From CAVPDG01 sp963702535 (GTDB lineage: Bacteria > Chloroflexota > Anaerolineae > Anaerolineales > UBA4823), in contig CAVPDG010000016.1 in the NCBI GenBank assembly GCA_963702535.1, positions 248,001 through 312,000 on the forward strand: a stretch of DNA of 64,000 nt. The letters are read 5' to 3'. Shown piece after piece: positions 15,866-25,269 of this stretch. A program made the position numbers and the translations under genes. The notes under the pieces were generated by a model that saw nothing but the letters and a program-made list of their open reading frames with translations, had not been told where the DNA came from and searched no databases. Within the stretch, counting starts at the first letter, position 1. Every line of letters begins with the position of its first letter.

Positions 15866-17772
15866 GCAGGCTCCCCCGCGACATCGATATGGGGTTGAGG
15901 AATATAGGCAGGCTGGCGCAAGGTGAAGCGCAGGCAGACCCGCCCCAGGTGGAGCAGGTCGCCGTGCTGCAGGATGGCGCCGTCTTCGGGTACGGGGGTG
16001 TAGTTCACCCAGGTGCCGGCGATTGACCCCTGATCGATAATGCGGAAAGCGCCGGAATCGCTGCGGCTCAGGCGGGCGTGCAGCGCATCCACGGAGGGAT
16101 CATCCAGCACCAGGGTCGCCTGGTTGGGATCGCGCCCCAGGGTCAGCTCGCCGGCGCTGATCGAGACGGGCGGTCCGGCGATCGAGCCGGCGTCCGGCGC
16201 GAGAGGCGTGAGGAAAGCAAAAGCTTTAGAGGCCAGTCGACGCTGAGGCCAGTGGATGCGGTTCACCCAACCGGCGCCGGCATGCTCGGCGGCCTCGCCC
16301 GCCTGGGCATCGCCGGCAGAACGGGCAGGCGCGGGGGAGGCAGGCTTTGCGCGACGCCTGCCGAAGATGCGCGGCGCAATACGCCCGGAGAGCACCAGCG
16401 CCAGGAGGATAAAGGATGCGGAGAGGACCACCAGCAATCCGGCAAGCGCAGGCCAGTGGCGGATAATGCCTGCAAACACGCTCGGCTGAGGTAGGTCGAC
16501 GGTCACCTGAACCAGGGTTTCCACGCTGCGTCCCGCCAGCCCCATCTCATCGACAGCTTCTGCCTGGAGGATGTGCTGGGCAGTGGTGGTGTAGGGCGTC
16601 AGATCCCAAACAAAGGCATCAAAAGGCGGTGAGGTGTTCTCGGCGACGAGGATACCATCGACGTAGAGGGCAGTACGGCGGAGCTGCCTGGCGCGCCCAT
16701 CGGGGAATTCGATCAGCAGTTGCAGCGGTTGCGCCTGCGGGCTGAGGCCGGCGAGATCGATTTCCTCAGCAGCAGGACCAGCAGGCAACTGGCGCTTGAT
16801 CTCGGGCGCCGGGGAGATGAAAGCCGGCATTGGGGCGAGAAGATCAAAATTGAACTCGAGCACGGGAGACTGGAGGGTCTGCCCGTCCTTCTGAATGACA
16901 ACCGCCACCTGCTGCTGCCCGCCAGCGTTGATGCGAGAATCGTAGGAGAGATGGTAGATGTCGCGCAGCTCATCCAGGAAGCTTTCGGGATCGGGAGCGT
17001 CTTCCAGACTGGCGATGGTAAAGAACTCACCGCCGGTCTGCTGCGCCATGTCGCGCAGCTGGCGGGCAGGTTGGGTATCGAAGGCGTCCGCAGCGCCCAC
17101 GAGCCAGACATAGACACGCACGCGCTGCTCAGCGGCGCGCGCCAGGATGGTCTGCAGACCTGCCGAGAGGTCGCCTTTGAGGGGTGAAGTGATGAAGAGC
17201 ACCGCCCGCTCCATGCCCTGGCGGGGCGGCTCATCCGCAGCCAGCTCAACGGCGCGGGTCAGCAAGTCCAGGCTGGGACTGGCGGCGCCTGGCTGGAGCG
17301 TGTAAGCGTTGAGCGCCTCAACCAGCGCAGCGGGCTGGTCGGTGTGGGTACGCTCGGGACCGCCAGCGACAAGCAGGCTGAGGTCGTCAACACTCGAGCC
17401 GCTGCGCTTATCCAGCCAGCCCAGCAGCGCCTGGCGCAGGAGATCGTAGCGGGAAACTCCCTGGGAGTTACGGATCTCGAAGGCTTCGCCGGGATTGAGG
17501 GCAAGCACCACCTGGACACCCGGGCGGAGCTCCTCGAAGCTAACGGGCGCCAGGGTAACGCCATTCTCCTGGACGCGAATATCCCCCGCATCCAGGGCAT
17601 GCACGAAATCTTCGTTGGGATCGTGCACATCCAGATAGAGATGGATGCGGGGGAAAGTGTTGGTCGCGAAATCAGTCAGGGTTGCACCGGGCTGAGCCTG
17701 GGCTTGGGTCGAGATGGCGGAGAGAAAGAACGCCCACCAAAGCCAGAGCAGCCAGCGCAGTCGTTTCGGCAT
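15862..17772 (-). CDS. VWA-domain membrane protein with C-terminal FHA domain
   Basis: A 636-residue protein. A signal peptide ends near residue 27 (STQAQA). A von Willebrand A-like domain covers about 40-290 (VQVVLALNPGEAFEI, RAVLFITSPLKGDLSAG, VRVYVWLVGAADAFD). Its MIDAS is not canonical, as the DxSxS motif is replaced by ALNPG. An Ig-like segment follows with LYVDGILVAENTSPPFDAFV. One transmembrane helix lies near 437-460 and a cytoplasmic FHA domain near 540-620 (LTLGRDPNQATLVLDDPSVD, LHARLSRSDSG, GSIAGTWVN). FHA domains bind phosphothreonine. The outside VWA/inside FHA layout and the overlap with the PP2C gene suggest a transmembrane signalling pair. No kinase is visible in the window. 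Confidence 0.8.
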   Translation of the reverse strand: MPKRLRWLLWLWWAFFLSAISTQAQAQPGATLTDFATNTFPRIHLYLDVHDPNEDFVHALDAGDIRVQENGVTLAPVSFEELRPGVQVVLALNPGEAFEIRNSQGVSRYDLLRQALLGWLDKRSGSSVDDLSLLVAGGPERTHTDQPAALVEALNAYTLQPGAASPSLDLLTRAVELAADEPPRQGMERAVLFITSPLKGDLSAGLQTILARAAEQRVRVYVWLVGAADAFDTQPARQLRDMAQQTGGEFFTIASLEDAPDPESFLDELRDIYHLSYDSRINAGGQQQVAVVIQKDGQTLQSPVLEFNFDLLAPMPAFISPAPEIKRQLPAGPAAEEIDLAGLSPQAQPLQLLIEFPDGRARQLRRTALYVDGILVAENTSPPFDAFVWDLTPYTTTAQHILQAEAVDEMGLAGRSVETLVQVTVDLPQPSVFAGIIRHWPALAGLLVVLSASFILLALVLSGRIAPRIFGRRRAKPASPAPARSAGDAQAGEAAEHAGAGWVNRIHWPQRRLASKAFAFLTPLAPDAGSIAGPPVSISAGELTLGRDPNQATLVLDDPSVDALHARLSRSDSGAFRIIDQGSIAGTWVNYTPVPEDGAILQHGDLLHLGRVCLRFTLRQPAYIPQPHIDVAGEPA

Positions 17773-17773
17773 G

Positions 17774-18748
17774 TTATCCCAAAGGATCCGGTATAGGCTC
17801 TGCGGGAGGCGTTTCCTCGACCAGAGACACAGCTTGTGCCGGGGGCTGACCAGCCAGACGCAGGAAGGTCAGCGTCCAGGCAGTTTCGATATAGGTGCTG
17901 AGAATACCGCGCAGCAGGATCAGGATGGGCAGGTAGGCGGCGCAACATAATCCGGCAAGCGCCAGACCGCCCCACATGCCACGATCGGAGCCGCTGAAGG
18001 CGCCAACGACAGCCGGCGCTATGACAACAAACATGGGGATAGAGATGATGATGCCGCCGATCAAGCCAAAGCCGAGCACCAGGATCAAAGCCATCACGAT
18101 CATGACGCCCAGGTTGAGACGGACCACTTCCCAGCCGCGGCGCAGACCCTCCAGGACACCCAGGTTCTCGACCACGATGGCAATGCTGGCTTGCTCGACG
18201 ATAACCCAGATGAACCACATCACAGGCACCAGGACGCAAGTGAGCGGTATCAGGCAGATCAAAGCCAGGCCGAGCGTGACGACGGCGCCCATGATCCCGA
18301 CAAAAATCAGCAGAAGGATCGCCACAAAGATCAGAACGCCCACCAGCAGGTTGAGCCCGAAAACGCGCCAGAAGTAGCCCATGCTGCCGCTGAAAAGCTC
18401 GCCGAAGGTGATCTTTTCAGCATCCCCGTCTGCCTGCTGCGCCCCACGGATCAGACCGACCTTACCGATCGTACCCAGGAAGATGAACAGGGCGATCAGG
18501 AGCAGGACGAACAAGATCGCCATAACGACGAACAGGGCGATCTGCCAATCCGGGATGTTCACCTGGAATCTCTGCATAGAGTTGAGCCAGGGCGGTAAAT
18601 CTCCCTGCTCGTAGTTGTAGCTCAGACCGTTGCCGCCGCCGCCACTACCGCCGCCGCCCGCGCAGCCAGCCAGGATGCCAAAAATCCACAAGACCTTGTA
18701 CTTCCACGTGATCTTCCACGAGCGTGAGAGGACTTCGCCGATGTTCAT
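17774..18748 (-). CDS. Polytopic membrane protein (DUF7544/GlpQ-membrane-domain-like)
   Basis: About 324 residues with five to six strongly hydrophobic segments. The opening, IGEVLSRSWKITWKYKVLWIFGIL, is typical of a family of membrane proteins in Chloroflexota and Firmicutes related to the glycerophosphodiester phosphodiesterase membrane domain. A Gly-rich stretch (CAGGGGSGGGG) follows the first helix. I chose ATG 18748 because AAGGAG lies 5 bases before it; the frame extends 11 residues further upstream. It starts the signalling operon (membrane protein, VWA-FHA, PP2C); its stop is one base before the VWA-FHA start. Function unknown. Confidence 0.65.
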   Translation of the reverse strand: MNIGEVLSRSWKITWKYKVLWIFGILAGCAGGGGSGGGGNGLSYNYEQGDLPPWLNSMQRFQVNIPDWQIALFVVMAILFVLLLIALFIFLGTIGKVGLIRGAQQADGDAEKITFGELFSGSMGYFWRVFGLNLLVGVLIFVAILLLIFVGIMGAVVTLGLALICLIPLTCVLVPVMWFIWVIVEQASIAIVVENLGVLEGLRRGWEVVRLNLGVMIVMALILVLGFGLIGGIIISIPMFVVIAPAVVGAFSGSDRGMWGGLALAGLCCAAYLPILILLRGILSTYIETAWTLTFLRLAGQPPAQAVSLVEETPPAEPIPDPLG

Positions 18749-18797
18749 GAGATGCTCCTTCTTCAACAGCACTGCCGCCATTGAAACTACAGATTTG

Positions 18798-18803
18798 ATT
18801 ATA
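18798..18803 (-). promoter_or_regulatory. -10 element of the signalling operon
   Basis: TATAAT on the minus strand followed by CAAATC, the same 12-base string as in the mobA promoter. It lies 50 bases upstream of the ATG at 18748. The -35 match is poor (TCTGGA with 17-base spacing). Confidence 0.5.
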
Positions 18804-18968
18804 GCATGTACGCCTGGCTCTCCAGAATTTCTCAGACGAGAGCGGTGGAAGCATGCCTTTTAGATTACCCATGAGGTATACGCAGCATAGCGGGGAAAGT
18901 TGCAGGTGCGGGGAACACTCGAATGCTGTTAGGATATTCCGGTTTTTGGGGTGCGCAATGCAAATCAA

Positions 18969-18996
18969 TTGATCGCGGCGCGGCGTGGGTTATAAT
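18969..18996 (+). promoter_or_regulatory. Promoter of the glycan locus
   Basis: TTGATC (18969-18974), a 16-base spacer and TATAAT (18991-18996) followed by TCAAATGG. Both boxes are close to the sigma-70 consensus. It leaves a leader of about 70 bases before the first glycosyltransferase start at 19074. With few long gaps downstream until 33.7 kb, it could serve a very long transcript. Confidence 0.6.
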
Positions 18997-19073
18997 TCAA
19001 ATGGCTGAAAAGCGGCGAGCCGCTGCACACCCAAACCGGGCTGCGCACCTTACGCAGAGAGAGATAAGCTACT

Positions 19074-20093
19074 TTGCTGAACCTGAAAGACACAAGCCCA
19101 TCGATCGATGTACCTTTGGCTGACCAGCTAAAAGTATCGATTGTTATCCCGGTCTACAACGAAGAAGAAACCTTGCCCCTGCTGCACCAATCGCTCATGG
19201 AAAACATGGGGGCTGGCGGTCTGACCTGGGAAGTGATCTATGTCGATGACGGCAGCCGGGATAAGAGCCTGGCGGTCCTGGAGGAGCTGGCGGCAAAGGA
19301 CGCCCGGCATGTTACCGTGGTATCGTTCCGCCGCAACTTCGGTCAGACGGCAGCCATAGCAGCCGGCATCGACCACACCCAGGGGGAGATCATCGTCTTG
19401 ATGGACGCTGACATGCAGAACGACCCGGCGGATATCCCGATGATGATCGGCAAGATCCAGGAGGGGTACGACGTGGTGAGCGGCTGGCGGGTGAACCGCC
19501 AGGACAAGCTCATCACGCGCAAGCTACCCTCCAACACCGCAAACTGGCTGATCTCCACGGTGACCGGCGTACACCTGCACGATTATGGCTGCACCCTGAA
19601 AGCCTACCGCCGTGAGGTGCTGACCGGTTTCCGCCTGTATGGGGAGATGCACCGCTTCATACCCGCCTACGCCAGCAGCGTGGGCGCCAGCATCATCGAA
19701 GTGCCGGTGCGGCACCACGCGCGCAAATTTGGCAAGACCAAGTACGGGCTGAACCGCACGCTCAAAGTCATCCTGGACCTGTTCACCGTAAAATTCCTGC
19801 TCAGCTACAGCAGCAAGCCGATCTACCTGTTCGGCGGGTTTGGCATTGTTATGATGGCAATCAGCTTTATCACCCTGCTGTTGCTCTTGATCCGCCGCCA
19901 GGTGTATGGAATCGGGATGAGCCAATCGCCGTTCTTCCTGGTCAGCACGACGATGATGATCATGGGCTTCCAGTCGATCTTGATGGGATTGATGGCTGAG
20001 CTGCTGGCGCGCACCTACCACGAGTCGCAACAAAAACCGACCTACTTCGTGCGGCGCGTTATTACCCATGAGAAGAGCCAATCCGGGGAGTAA
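19074..20093 (+). CDS. Family 2 glycosyltransferase, DPM1/ArnC-like
   Basis: Polyprenyl-phosphate sugar transferase type. The GT-A catalytic domain covers residues about 20-225: VSIVIPVYNEEETLPLLHQS, VIYVDDGSRDKS (first Asp motif), ALIVLMDADMQND-type DXD as IVLMDADMQNDP, and PVRHHARKFGKTKYGL. Two C-terminal transmembrane helices (about 245-270 and 280-305) anchor it to the membrane. This layout matches enzymes that charge undecaprenyl phosphate with a hexose. The probable TTG start is the only one before the conserved VSIVIPVYN. It is the first gene after the promoter at 18969 and is followed 8 bases later by another glycosyltransferase. Confidence 0.85.
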   Translation: MLNLKDTSPSIDVPLADQLKVSIVIPVYNEEETLPLLHQSLMENMGAGGLTWEVIYVDDGSRDKSLAVLEELAAKDARHVTVVSFRRNFGQTAAIAAGIDHTQGEIIVLMDADMQNDPADIPMMIGKIQEGYDVVSGWRVNRQDKLITRKLPSNTANWLISTVTGVHLHDYGCTLKAYRREVLTGFRLYGEMHRFIPAYASSVGASIIEVPVRHHARKFGKTKYGLNRTLKVILDLFTVKFLLSYSSKPIYLFGGFGIVMMAISFITLLLLLIRRQVYGIGMSQSPFFLVSTTMMIMGFQSILMGLMAELLARTYHESQQKPTYFVRRVITHEKSQSGE

Positions 20094-20101
20094 GGCTATT
20101 C

Positions 20102-21283
20102 GTGGCGCTAATGAGAATCGCCTACATCCTCCCCTACCTGAAGAAACCAGGGGGCTGGCGTAGCCACGCCTATCACTTTATCAATGCCATCCGCCAAGAA
20201 GTTCAACCGATCCTGATCGTTGCGGCCGGCGATAAGGAAATCGCCCAAAGCATCTTTCCACAAGATAAGATCATCCCGATTCCAGCCACACAGGATGCAG
20301 CCCTCAACAAGCTGCCGGGTATGGTGCGCTTTGCTTCCACCTATTCAGCCATCCAGTGGGGACACTTTCCACAGGTCGACCTGGTGCATTCACTGGAGGC
20401 TTACCCCACCGGTCTGGTTGGAGATTGGCTTGCGAGCCGCTTGAATTGTCCTCACGTCTTGACTGCCAACGGAACATACGGTGTAGTTTGGGTTCAAAGT
20501 CCCCTGGATCGCCGGGTGTATGCCGGGGTGCTTCGAAGGGCAGCCAGGGTAATCCCAGCCTCGCAGGGGACTGCCGCAATAATGCGGGAATACTTTGGCG
20601 AAGCCCTGTTGCAAACATCGGTCATACCGATCGTGCATGGGAATAATTACACAAAAAACGTGCCGCGCCAGGCAGCATGGGAACGATCCTCGCCCACCAT
20701 CCCGACCTTGCTTACCGTGGGACAACTAAAGACCCGCAAAGGCGTACACATCAGCCTGGCAGCTTTCGGTCGGGTAAAAGCACAAGTACCGACAGCTCGC
20801 TACAGGATCGTGGGAGATACATCTGATAAGCGCTACTATCACAGGCTGCAGAAGCTGGTGGCAGATGAACACCTGGTGGACGTCGAGTTCATAGGGGCGG
20901 TCACCCAGGAAGAATTACTCCGCATGTACCAAGAAGCCACCCTATTCGTTTTGACGCCTGTGATGGACAACCTCCACTTCGAGGGATTGGGGCTGGTTTA
21001 CCTGGAAGCCGGTGCGCATGGTCTACCCGTCGTAGCCACGCGAAGCGGCGGCGTGGCGGATGCCGTCAAGGATGGCGAAACCGGTATCGTGGCAGCAGAA
21101 GGGGATATAGACCAAATTGCCTGGGCTATCCTGCGCTTGCTGGAAGATACGGATCTCGCCCGCCAAATGGGCAGGGCGAACCGCACCTGGGCTGAGATGC
21201 TGAGCTGGGAGCGCAGCGTGGGCGAGCACCTGCGCATGTATAGCGATGTAAGTGGGGTAAAAACGCAGCCAATCCGCGGATGA
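20102..21283 (+). CDS. Family 4 glycosyltransferase
   Basis: A GT-B retaining glycosyltransferase of 393 residues. The C-terminal nucleotide-sugar domain shows TLLTVGQLKTRKGVHISLAA, FVLTPVMDNLHFEGLGLVYL (EX7E-type region: E..GLGLVYLEA) and GLPVVATRSGGVADAVKDGE. The N-terminal domain starts RIAYILPYLKKPGGWRSHAY. GTG 20102 follows GGAGTAAGG; ATG 20111 is an alternative. It probably adds a hexose to the lipid-linked repeat unit; the donor cannot be read from sequence. A TATAAT lies just after its stop (21284-21289) and could add transcription to the next gene. Confidence 0.8.
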   Translation: MALMRIAYILPYLKKPGGWRSHAYHFINAIRQEVQPILIVAAGDKEIAQSIFPQDKIIPIPATQDAALNKLPGMVRFASTYSAIQWGHFPQVDLVHSLEAYPTGLVGDWLASRLNCPHVLTANGTYGVVWVQSPLDRRVYAGVLRRAARVIPASQGTAAIMREYFGEALLQTSVIPIVHGNNYTKNVPRQAAWERSSPTIPTLLTVGQLKTRKGVHISLAAFGRVKAQVPTARYRIVGDTSDKRYYHRLQKLVADEHLVDVEFIGAVTQEELLRMYQEATLFVLTPVMDNLHFEGLGLVYLEAGAHGLPVVATRSGGVADAVKDGETGIVAAEGDIDQIAWAILRLLEDTDLARQMGRANRTWAEMLSWERSVGEHLRMYSDVSGVKTQPIRG

Positions 21284-21305
21284 TATAATCGACCCGGATG
21301 TCCCC

Positions 21306-22442
21306 ATGCGCATCACCTATCTTTCCTATTCCAAAATCCCGTCCAGGGAAGCGAACAGCATTCAGGTAGTCAAAATGTGCGCGGCTTTTGCGAGGCTGGA
21401 ACACCAGGTGACATTGGTCGCCGTCCAAGGGGTGGACCAGGAAGCGAGCCTTGCTGAATTCTACGGCGTCTCGGACGAATTCATGGTGCTGAGGATCAAA
21501 GTCCCCAATATCCCTGGACTGCGGCAAATCTGGTACACCTGCGCCGTAATTTCCAAATTGATGCGCTTGCCCCGACCCGATATATTCTACGGGAGGGATG
21601 CCATATACAGCCTTGGAGCGGCAGGATTGTCTGGGAACCCCATGATGCTCGAGGCTCACACACCGCCGCATAACCTGGTGGAAAAAAAGCTGATCCGGTG
21701 GCTCAGCAAACGCGACAATCTCGTCCGCCTGGTAACCATATCCCTATCGCTCAGGTCATATTATCAGGAGTTGCTGCCTGAGCTCGACCAGGAGAAATTT
21801 CTTGTTGCGCAAGATGGCGCCGATCCCGTTTCCGGGGAAAGCCAGGCGCTATTGCCTCCTCTCGGGCGTGCGGGTGCGCTTCAAGTGGGCTATTCTGGGC
21901 ATCTCTATACCGGTAGGGGGATGGAAGTAATCTGCCAACTATCCGAGCGCTTCCCCGATATGGATTTTCATGTCTGGGGTGGTCAGGAAGAACACATCGC
22001 GTATTGGAAGGGGCTTTGCAGGTATTCAAACCTATATCTACACGGTTTTATCCCGCATCGAGAAGTGCAGGCAGCGATCAACGGTTGCGACATCCTCCTG
22101 GTACCTTATCAGAAGAGGGTTGCGGTCAGTGGCAACAAAGGCAATACGGCTGACTGGATGTCGCCGTTAAACATATTTGAGTACATGTCGGTGGGGAAAG
22201 CCATTGTCTGCTCCGACCTGCCGGCAGTAAGGGAAATATTGACGCCGGAAGTGGACTGCCTGATGGTAGAGCCGGATAATGTTGACGGCTGGGTCCAGGC
22301 GCTCTTGCGCCTGCAGAACCGAGAATTCCGAGAGAAGTTGGGGCTGGCGGCGCAGGAACGATTTAGTAGTCAGTACACCTGGGAGAAAAGAGCGGAGCAG
22401 ATACTGGGAGCTATGCCAGCCAGCCGGGGGGAGATTGCCTGA
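21306..22442 (+). CDS. Family 4 glycosyltransferase
   Basis: A GT-B enzyme of 378 residues. N-terminal part: ITYLSYSKIPSREANSIQVV, a form seen in capsule GT4 proteins. C-terminal part: QVGYSGHLYTGRGMEVICQL, SPLNIFEYMSVGKAIVCSDL and VREILTPEVDCLMVEPDN, the acceptor and nucleotide-sugar motifs. No membrane segment is visible, so it should act at the cytoplasmic face. It stands 22 bases after the preceding glycosyltransferase stop. Confidence 0.8.
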   Translation: MRITYLSYSKIPSREANSIQVVKMCAAFARLEHQVTLVAVQGVDQEASLAEFYGVSDEFMVLRIKVPNIPGLRQIWYTCAVISKLMRLPRPDIFYGRDAIYSLGAAGLSGNPMMLEAHTPPHNLVEKKLIRWLSKRDNLVRLVTISLSLRSYYQELLPELDQEKFLVAQDGADPVSGESQALLPPLGRAGALQVGYSGHLYTGRGMEVICQLSERFPDMDFHVWGGQEEHIAYWKGLCRYSNLYLHGFIPHREVQAAINGCDILLVPYQKRVAVSGNKGNTADWMSPLNIFEYMSVGKAIVCSDLPAVREILTPEVDCLMVEPDNVDGWVQALLRLQNREFREKLGLAAQERFSSQYTWEKRAEQILGAMPASRGEIA

Positions 22443-22520
22443 ACCTATGGTATTGGTTCTATCCATAGAAAGAGTAACCTTCAGGAAGATAAGCTGCTAC
22501 CGCGAGCATGCAGGAGACCC

Positions 22521-23652
22521 ATGCGCGTCCTGGTGCTGATCCACGAATACCCGCCGATCGGCGGCGGAGGCGGACGGGTGGCGCAAGACCTGTGCCTGGG
22601 ATTGGCGCGGTGCGGTCATGAGTTGACCGTGCTGACTGCCCATTTTGAAGGGCTGCCGAGCGATGAGACTGCCGGAGGCGTGCGGGTGGTACGCGTGAAG
22701 TCGCTGCGGAGAGAGCCCTATAAGGCAAGCTTCCTGGCAATGGGCGCTTATCTGCAAGCAGGCTGGTATCACGGTCTGCGACTGGTGCGCGCATGGAAGC
22801 CCGACCTGATCCACGTGCACTTCGCCGTCCCGGCTGGGGCGCTGGCATGGGTCCTAAAGCGGCAGACAGGCGTCCCTTACGTGCTTACCGCTCACCTCGG
22901 CGACGTTCCGGGCGGCGTCCCGGAGAAAACAGGGCGTTGGTTCCGCTGGGTATACCCATTCACACCGCCGATCTGGCGCGGTGCGAGAAGCGTGGTCGCC
23001 GTCAGCGAATATACGCGCCGGCTAGCTGAGCAGCATTACCCTGTCCCGATCCAGGTGATACCGAACGGCGTCGACTCTGACCGACCTGGAGCCGGGCAAA
23101 ATCCGACCAGGCGATCCACCTCAAGTTGTGTTCGCCGGCAGGTTCGTCCCCCAGAAAAACCCCTTGCAGATCATCCGCACGCTTGCCCGGCTACGCCATA
23201 TCCCCTGGCGCTGCGTGATGGCCGGAGATGGGCCGTTGCGCTTGGAGATGGAAACAGAGATTGAAAAACAAGGCTTGAGCGAGCGATTTACGCTGCCCGG
23301 CTGGATCACACCTGAACAGGTGATCGACTGCTATGGCGAGAGCGACGTGCTCTTCATGCCGTCCCTTTCCGAAGGGTTCCCGGTGGCTGGCGTACAGGGC
23401 TTGGCTATGGGGCTGGCGGTCGTCGCCAGCCGCATTGGGGGGTGGATGGACCTGGTAAATCCAGGAGAGAATGGATTCCTGGTCGATCCGACGGATGAAC
23501 AAGGCTACATCCAGGCGTTGGAAGACCTGCTTTCCGACCCACAACGCCTGCTTCGCTTCCGGCAGGCAAGCCGCGAGATGGCGAAACAGTTCGAACTAGC
23601 AACAATTGTCGAGAGATACGCCCGGGTGTACCAGGAAGCTGCCCGCAAATGA
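22521..23652 (+). CDS. Family 4 glycosyltransferase (frameshifted)
   Basis: Residues 1-180 (MRVLVLIHEYPPIGGGGGRV, LIHVHFAVPAGALAWVLKR, VVAVSEYTRRLAEQHYPV, VIPNGVD) lie in one frame. The rest (VVFAGRFVPQKNPLQIIRTL, FMPSLSEGFPVAGVQGLAMG, NPGENGFLVDPTDEQGY) lies in the next frame from about 23080. One extra T near 23076 (GACTCTGACC) explains the break and gives NGVDLTDLEPG. Together they form a complete GT4 of about 377 residues. AGGAGA sits 3 bases before the ATG. It is followed at once by the flippase gene, overlapping by 4 bases. Confidence 0.8.
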
Positions 23653-25223
23653 GCAATCCATCTACGAATGAAGCAGATATCCAGGAACCAGGGGAACCAC
23701 TGGAAACTTCGTTCTTACAAGCTGTCATCAAGCAATACACCGGCCTGTCAAAAGACATCCTGATCTACGGATTCAGCGGCTCGCTTGGGCAGCTCGTCAG
23801 CCTGGTCACCCTCCCTATCGTCACGCGTATGCTCTCCGTGAGCGATGTTGGCAGAATGTATGTCATTTACGCCACGGTGGGATATTTCACCATACTGATG
23901 AGCTTTCATATCGGCTCCGGTTTATGGCGCTATTATTACGAGGTCCCCGACCAGGACCTGGAAGACCGCCAGCGTATGGTCTCCAGCCTGCTGTGGTTTG
24001 TTCTCGGTGTGGGCATCCCACTCACCCTGGGGCTGTGCGCATTAGGTCAGGAGATTTCGCTCCGCCTGTTCAACACGCCGGACTACACAAGAGCGATCCA
24101 GCTGGCGGTGCTTGCCTTGCCAGTGATGGCTATTTACAATCTCTTTATCGGTTTGCAGCGGCTCAAGCGCCGCCCCGTGCTTTATTTGTTGATCAGCCTG
24201 GGATATTCCTTTCTATATTTCTTGCTGGTGGTGGCTTTTATTGGCGGGATGAAGATTGGTATTCAGGGTATCTTCCTGGCCCAATTGATTGCCTATGGGT
24301 GCGCGGCGCTGGTGGCATTATGGCTTGGGCGCGAACTGCTGGCATTCAAGTTCTCGCGGTTCTGGTTCGTAAAAATGGCAGCATATGGAATTCCATTGGT
24401 GCCAGCTTCACTACTGAACTGGTCGCTGGTTGCCATCAATCGCTACTATCTGAATGCCTATGTAGGCGCTACCCAGGTTGGCTTTTACAGCATAGCGTCA
24501 AATATTGCCCTGGCAATGACAGTGGTGGTCTCATCTTTTACCCTAGCCTGGCAGCCGTTCATGTTTGCCAACCTTAAGGACCCCGATTCTCCCCGCCTTT
24601 ACTCGCTGACACTCAATTATTTCATTATCATAACCTTGCTGATTGGCGCCGGGCTGGCGGTCTTCGCTCGGGAGATCATCCTGATCATCAGCACACCGGC
24701 TTACCTGCCAGCTGTTGGCCTGGTCAGCATTCTGGTTATCCGCCAGATCCTACCCGGAGCAGATTACATCACGGGCTGCGGAGTTGTCATCTCGAAGAAG
24801 ACCATATTTACTTCAGTTGCGCTGGCGGTTGGTGTGCTGGTCAACCTGCTGGGCAACCTGTTGTTGACCACACGATTGGGGATTTACGGCGCAGCGATTT
24901 CGGAAACGTGCGGCGTCCTGGCTGGCGTTATTGTGGCATTTTTCATCTCAAATCGTTTATATCCTGTACCGTGGAAACTTCGCGTGGTTATGCTGGCACT
25001 CCTTGGTTATGGGGTAGTTGTGCTCATACCTGTTGTCCTGCAACGAACAGAGCTGACATTTGGATGGACAATTCTCCTCAAGGGCCTGATCCTGGTCATC
25101 TATAGCATCTATCTCTTGCGATTGCTAGGGTCTTCAGAGCGTAAATTGATTCTCGGATTCATGAAGACAATCAGAACCAATCTATTAAACCAAACTTCCT
25201 ACCTGGCACAGAGGTTCAGGTAA
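23649..25223 (+). CDS. Oligosaccharide flippase (Wzx/MATE-like)
   Basis: A 524-residue polytopic protein with 12-14 predicted helices. It opens with a soluble 30-residue tail and then ILIYGFSGSLGQLVSLVTLPIV, typical of PST-type flippases (RfbX, MurJ/MATE superfamily). Family members move undecaprenyl-diphosphate-linked repeat units to the outer face of the membrane. The ATG overlaps the preceding glycosyltransferase stop (ATGA). A Wzm/Wzt-type ABC exporter also occurs at 35-37 kb, so two export routes may coexist. No certain Wzy polymerase is visible, though the membrane protein at 30785-32855 might be one. Confidence 0.85.
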   Translation: MSNPSTNEADIQEPGEPLETSFLQAVIKQYTGLSKDILIYGFSGSLGQLVSLVTLPIVTRMLSVSDVGRMYVIYATVGYFTILMSFHIGSGLWRYYYEVPDQDLEDRQRMVSSLLWFVLGVGIPLTLGLCALGQEISLRLFNTPDYTRAIQLAVLALPVMAIYNLFIGLQRLKRRPVLYLLISLGYSFLYFLLVVAFIGGMKIGIQGIFLAQLIAYGCAALVALWLGRELLAFKFSRFWFVKMAAYGIPLVPASLLNWSLVAINRYYLNAYVGATQVGFYSIASNIALAMTVVVSSFTLAWQPFMFANLKDPDSPRLYSLTLNYFIIITLLIGAGLAVFAREIILIISTPAYLPAVGLVSILVIRQILPGADYITGCGVVISKKTIFTSVALAVGVLVNLLGNLLLTTRLGIYGAAISETCGVLAGVIVAFFISNRLYPVPWKLRVVMLALLGYGVVVLIPVVLQRTELTFGWTILLKGLILVIYSIYLLRLLGSSERKLILGFMKTIRTNLLNQTSYLAQRFR

Positions 25224-25269
25224 AGAAGATGGCCACAAAAATAGTCTGAGCAAACAACGAAATGAGTGA

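Larger units (their letters stand above)
18749..19073. other. Divergent intergenic region with two promoters
   Basis: 325 bases separate the minus-strand signalling operon from the plus-strand glycan locus. It holds a minus-strand TATAAT at 18798-18803 and a plus-strand promoter at 18969-18996. Apart from these I see no gene, hairpin or RNA element in it. Confidence 0.5.
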
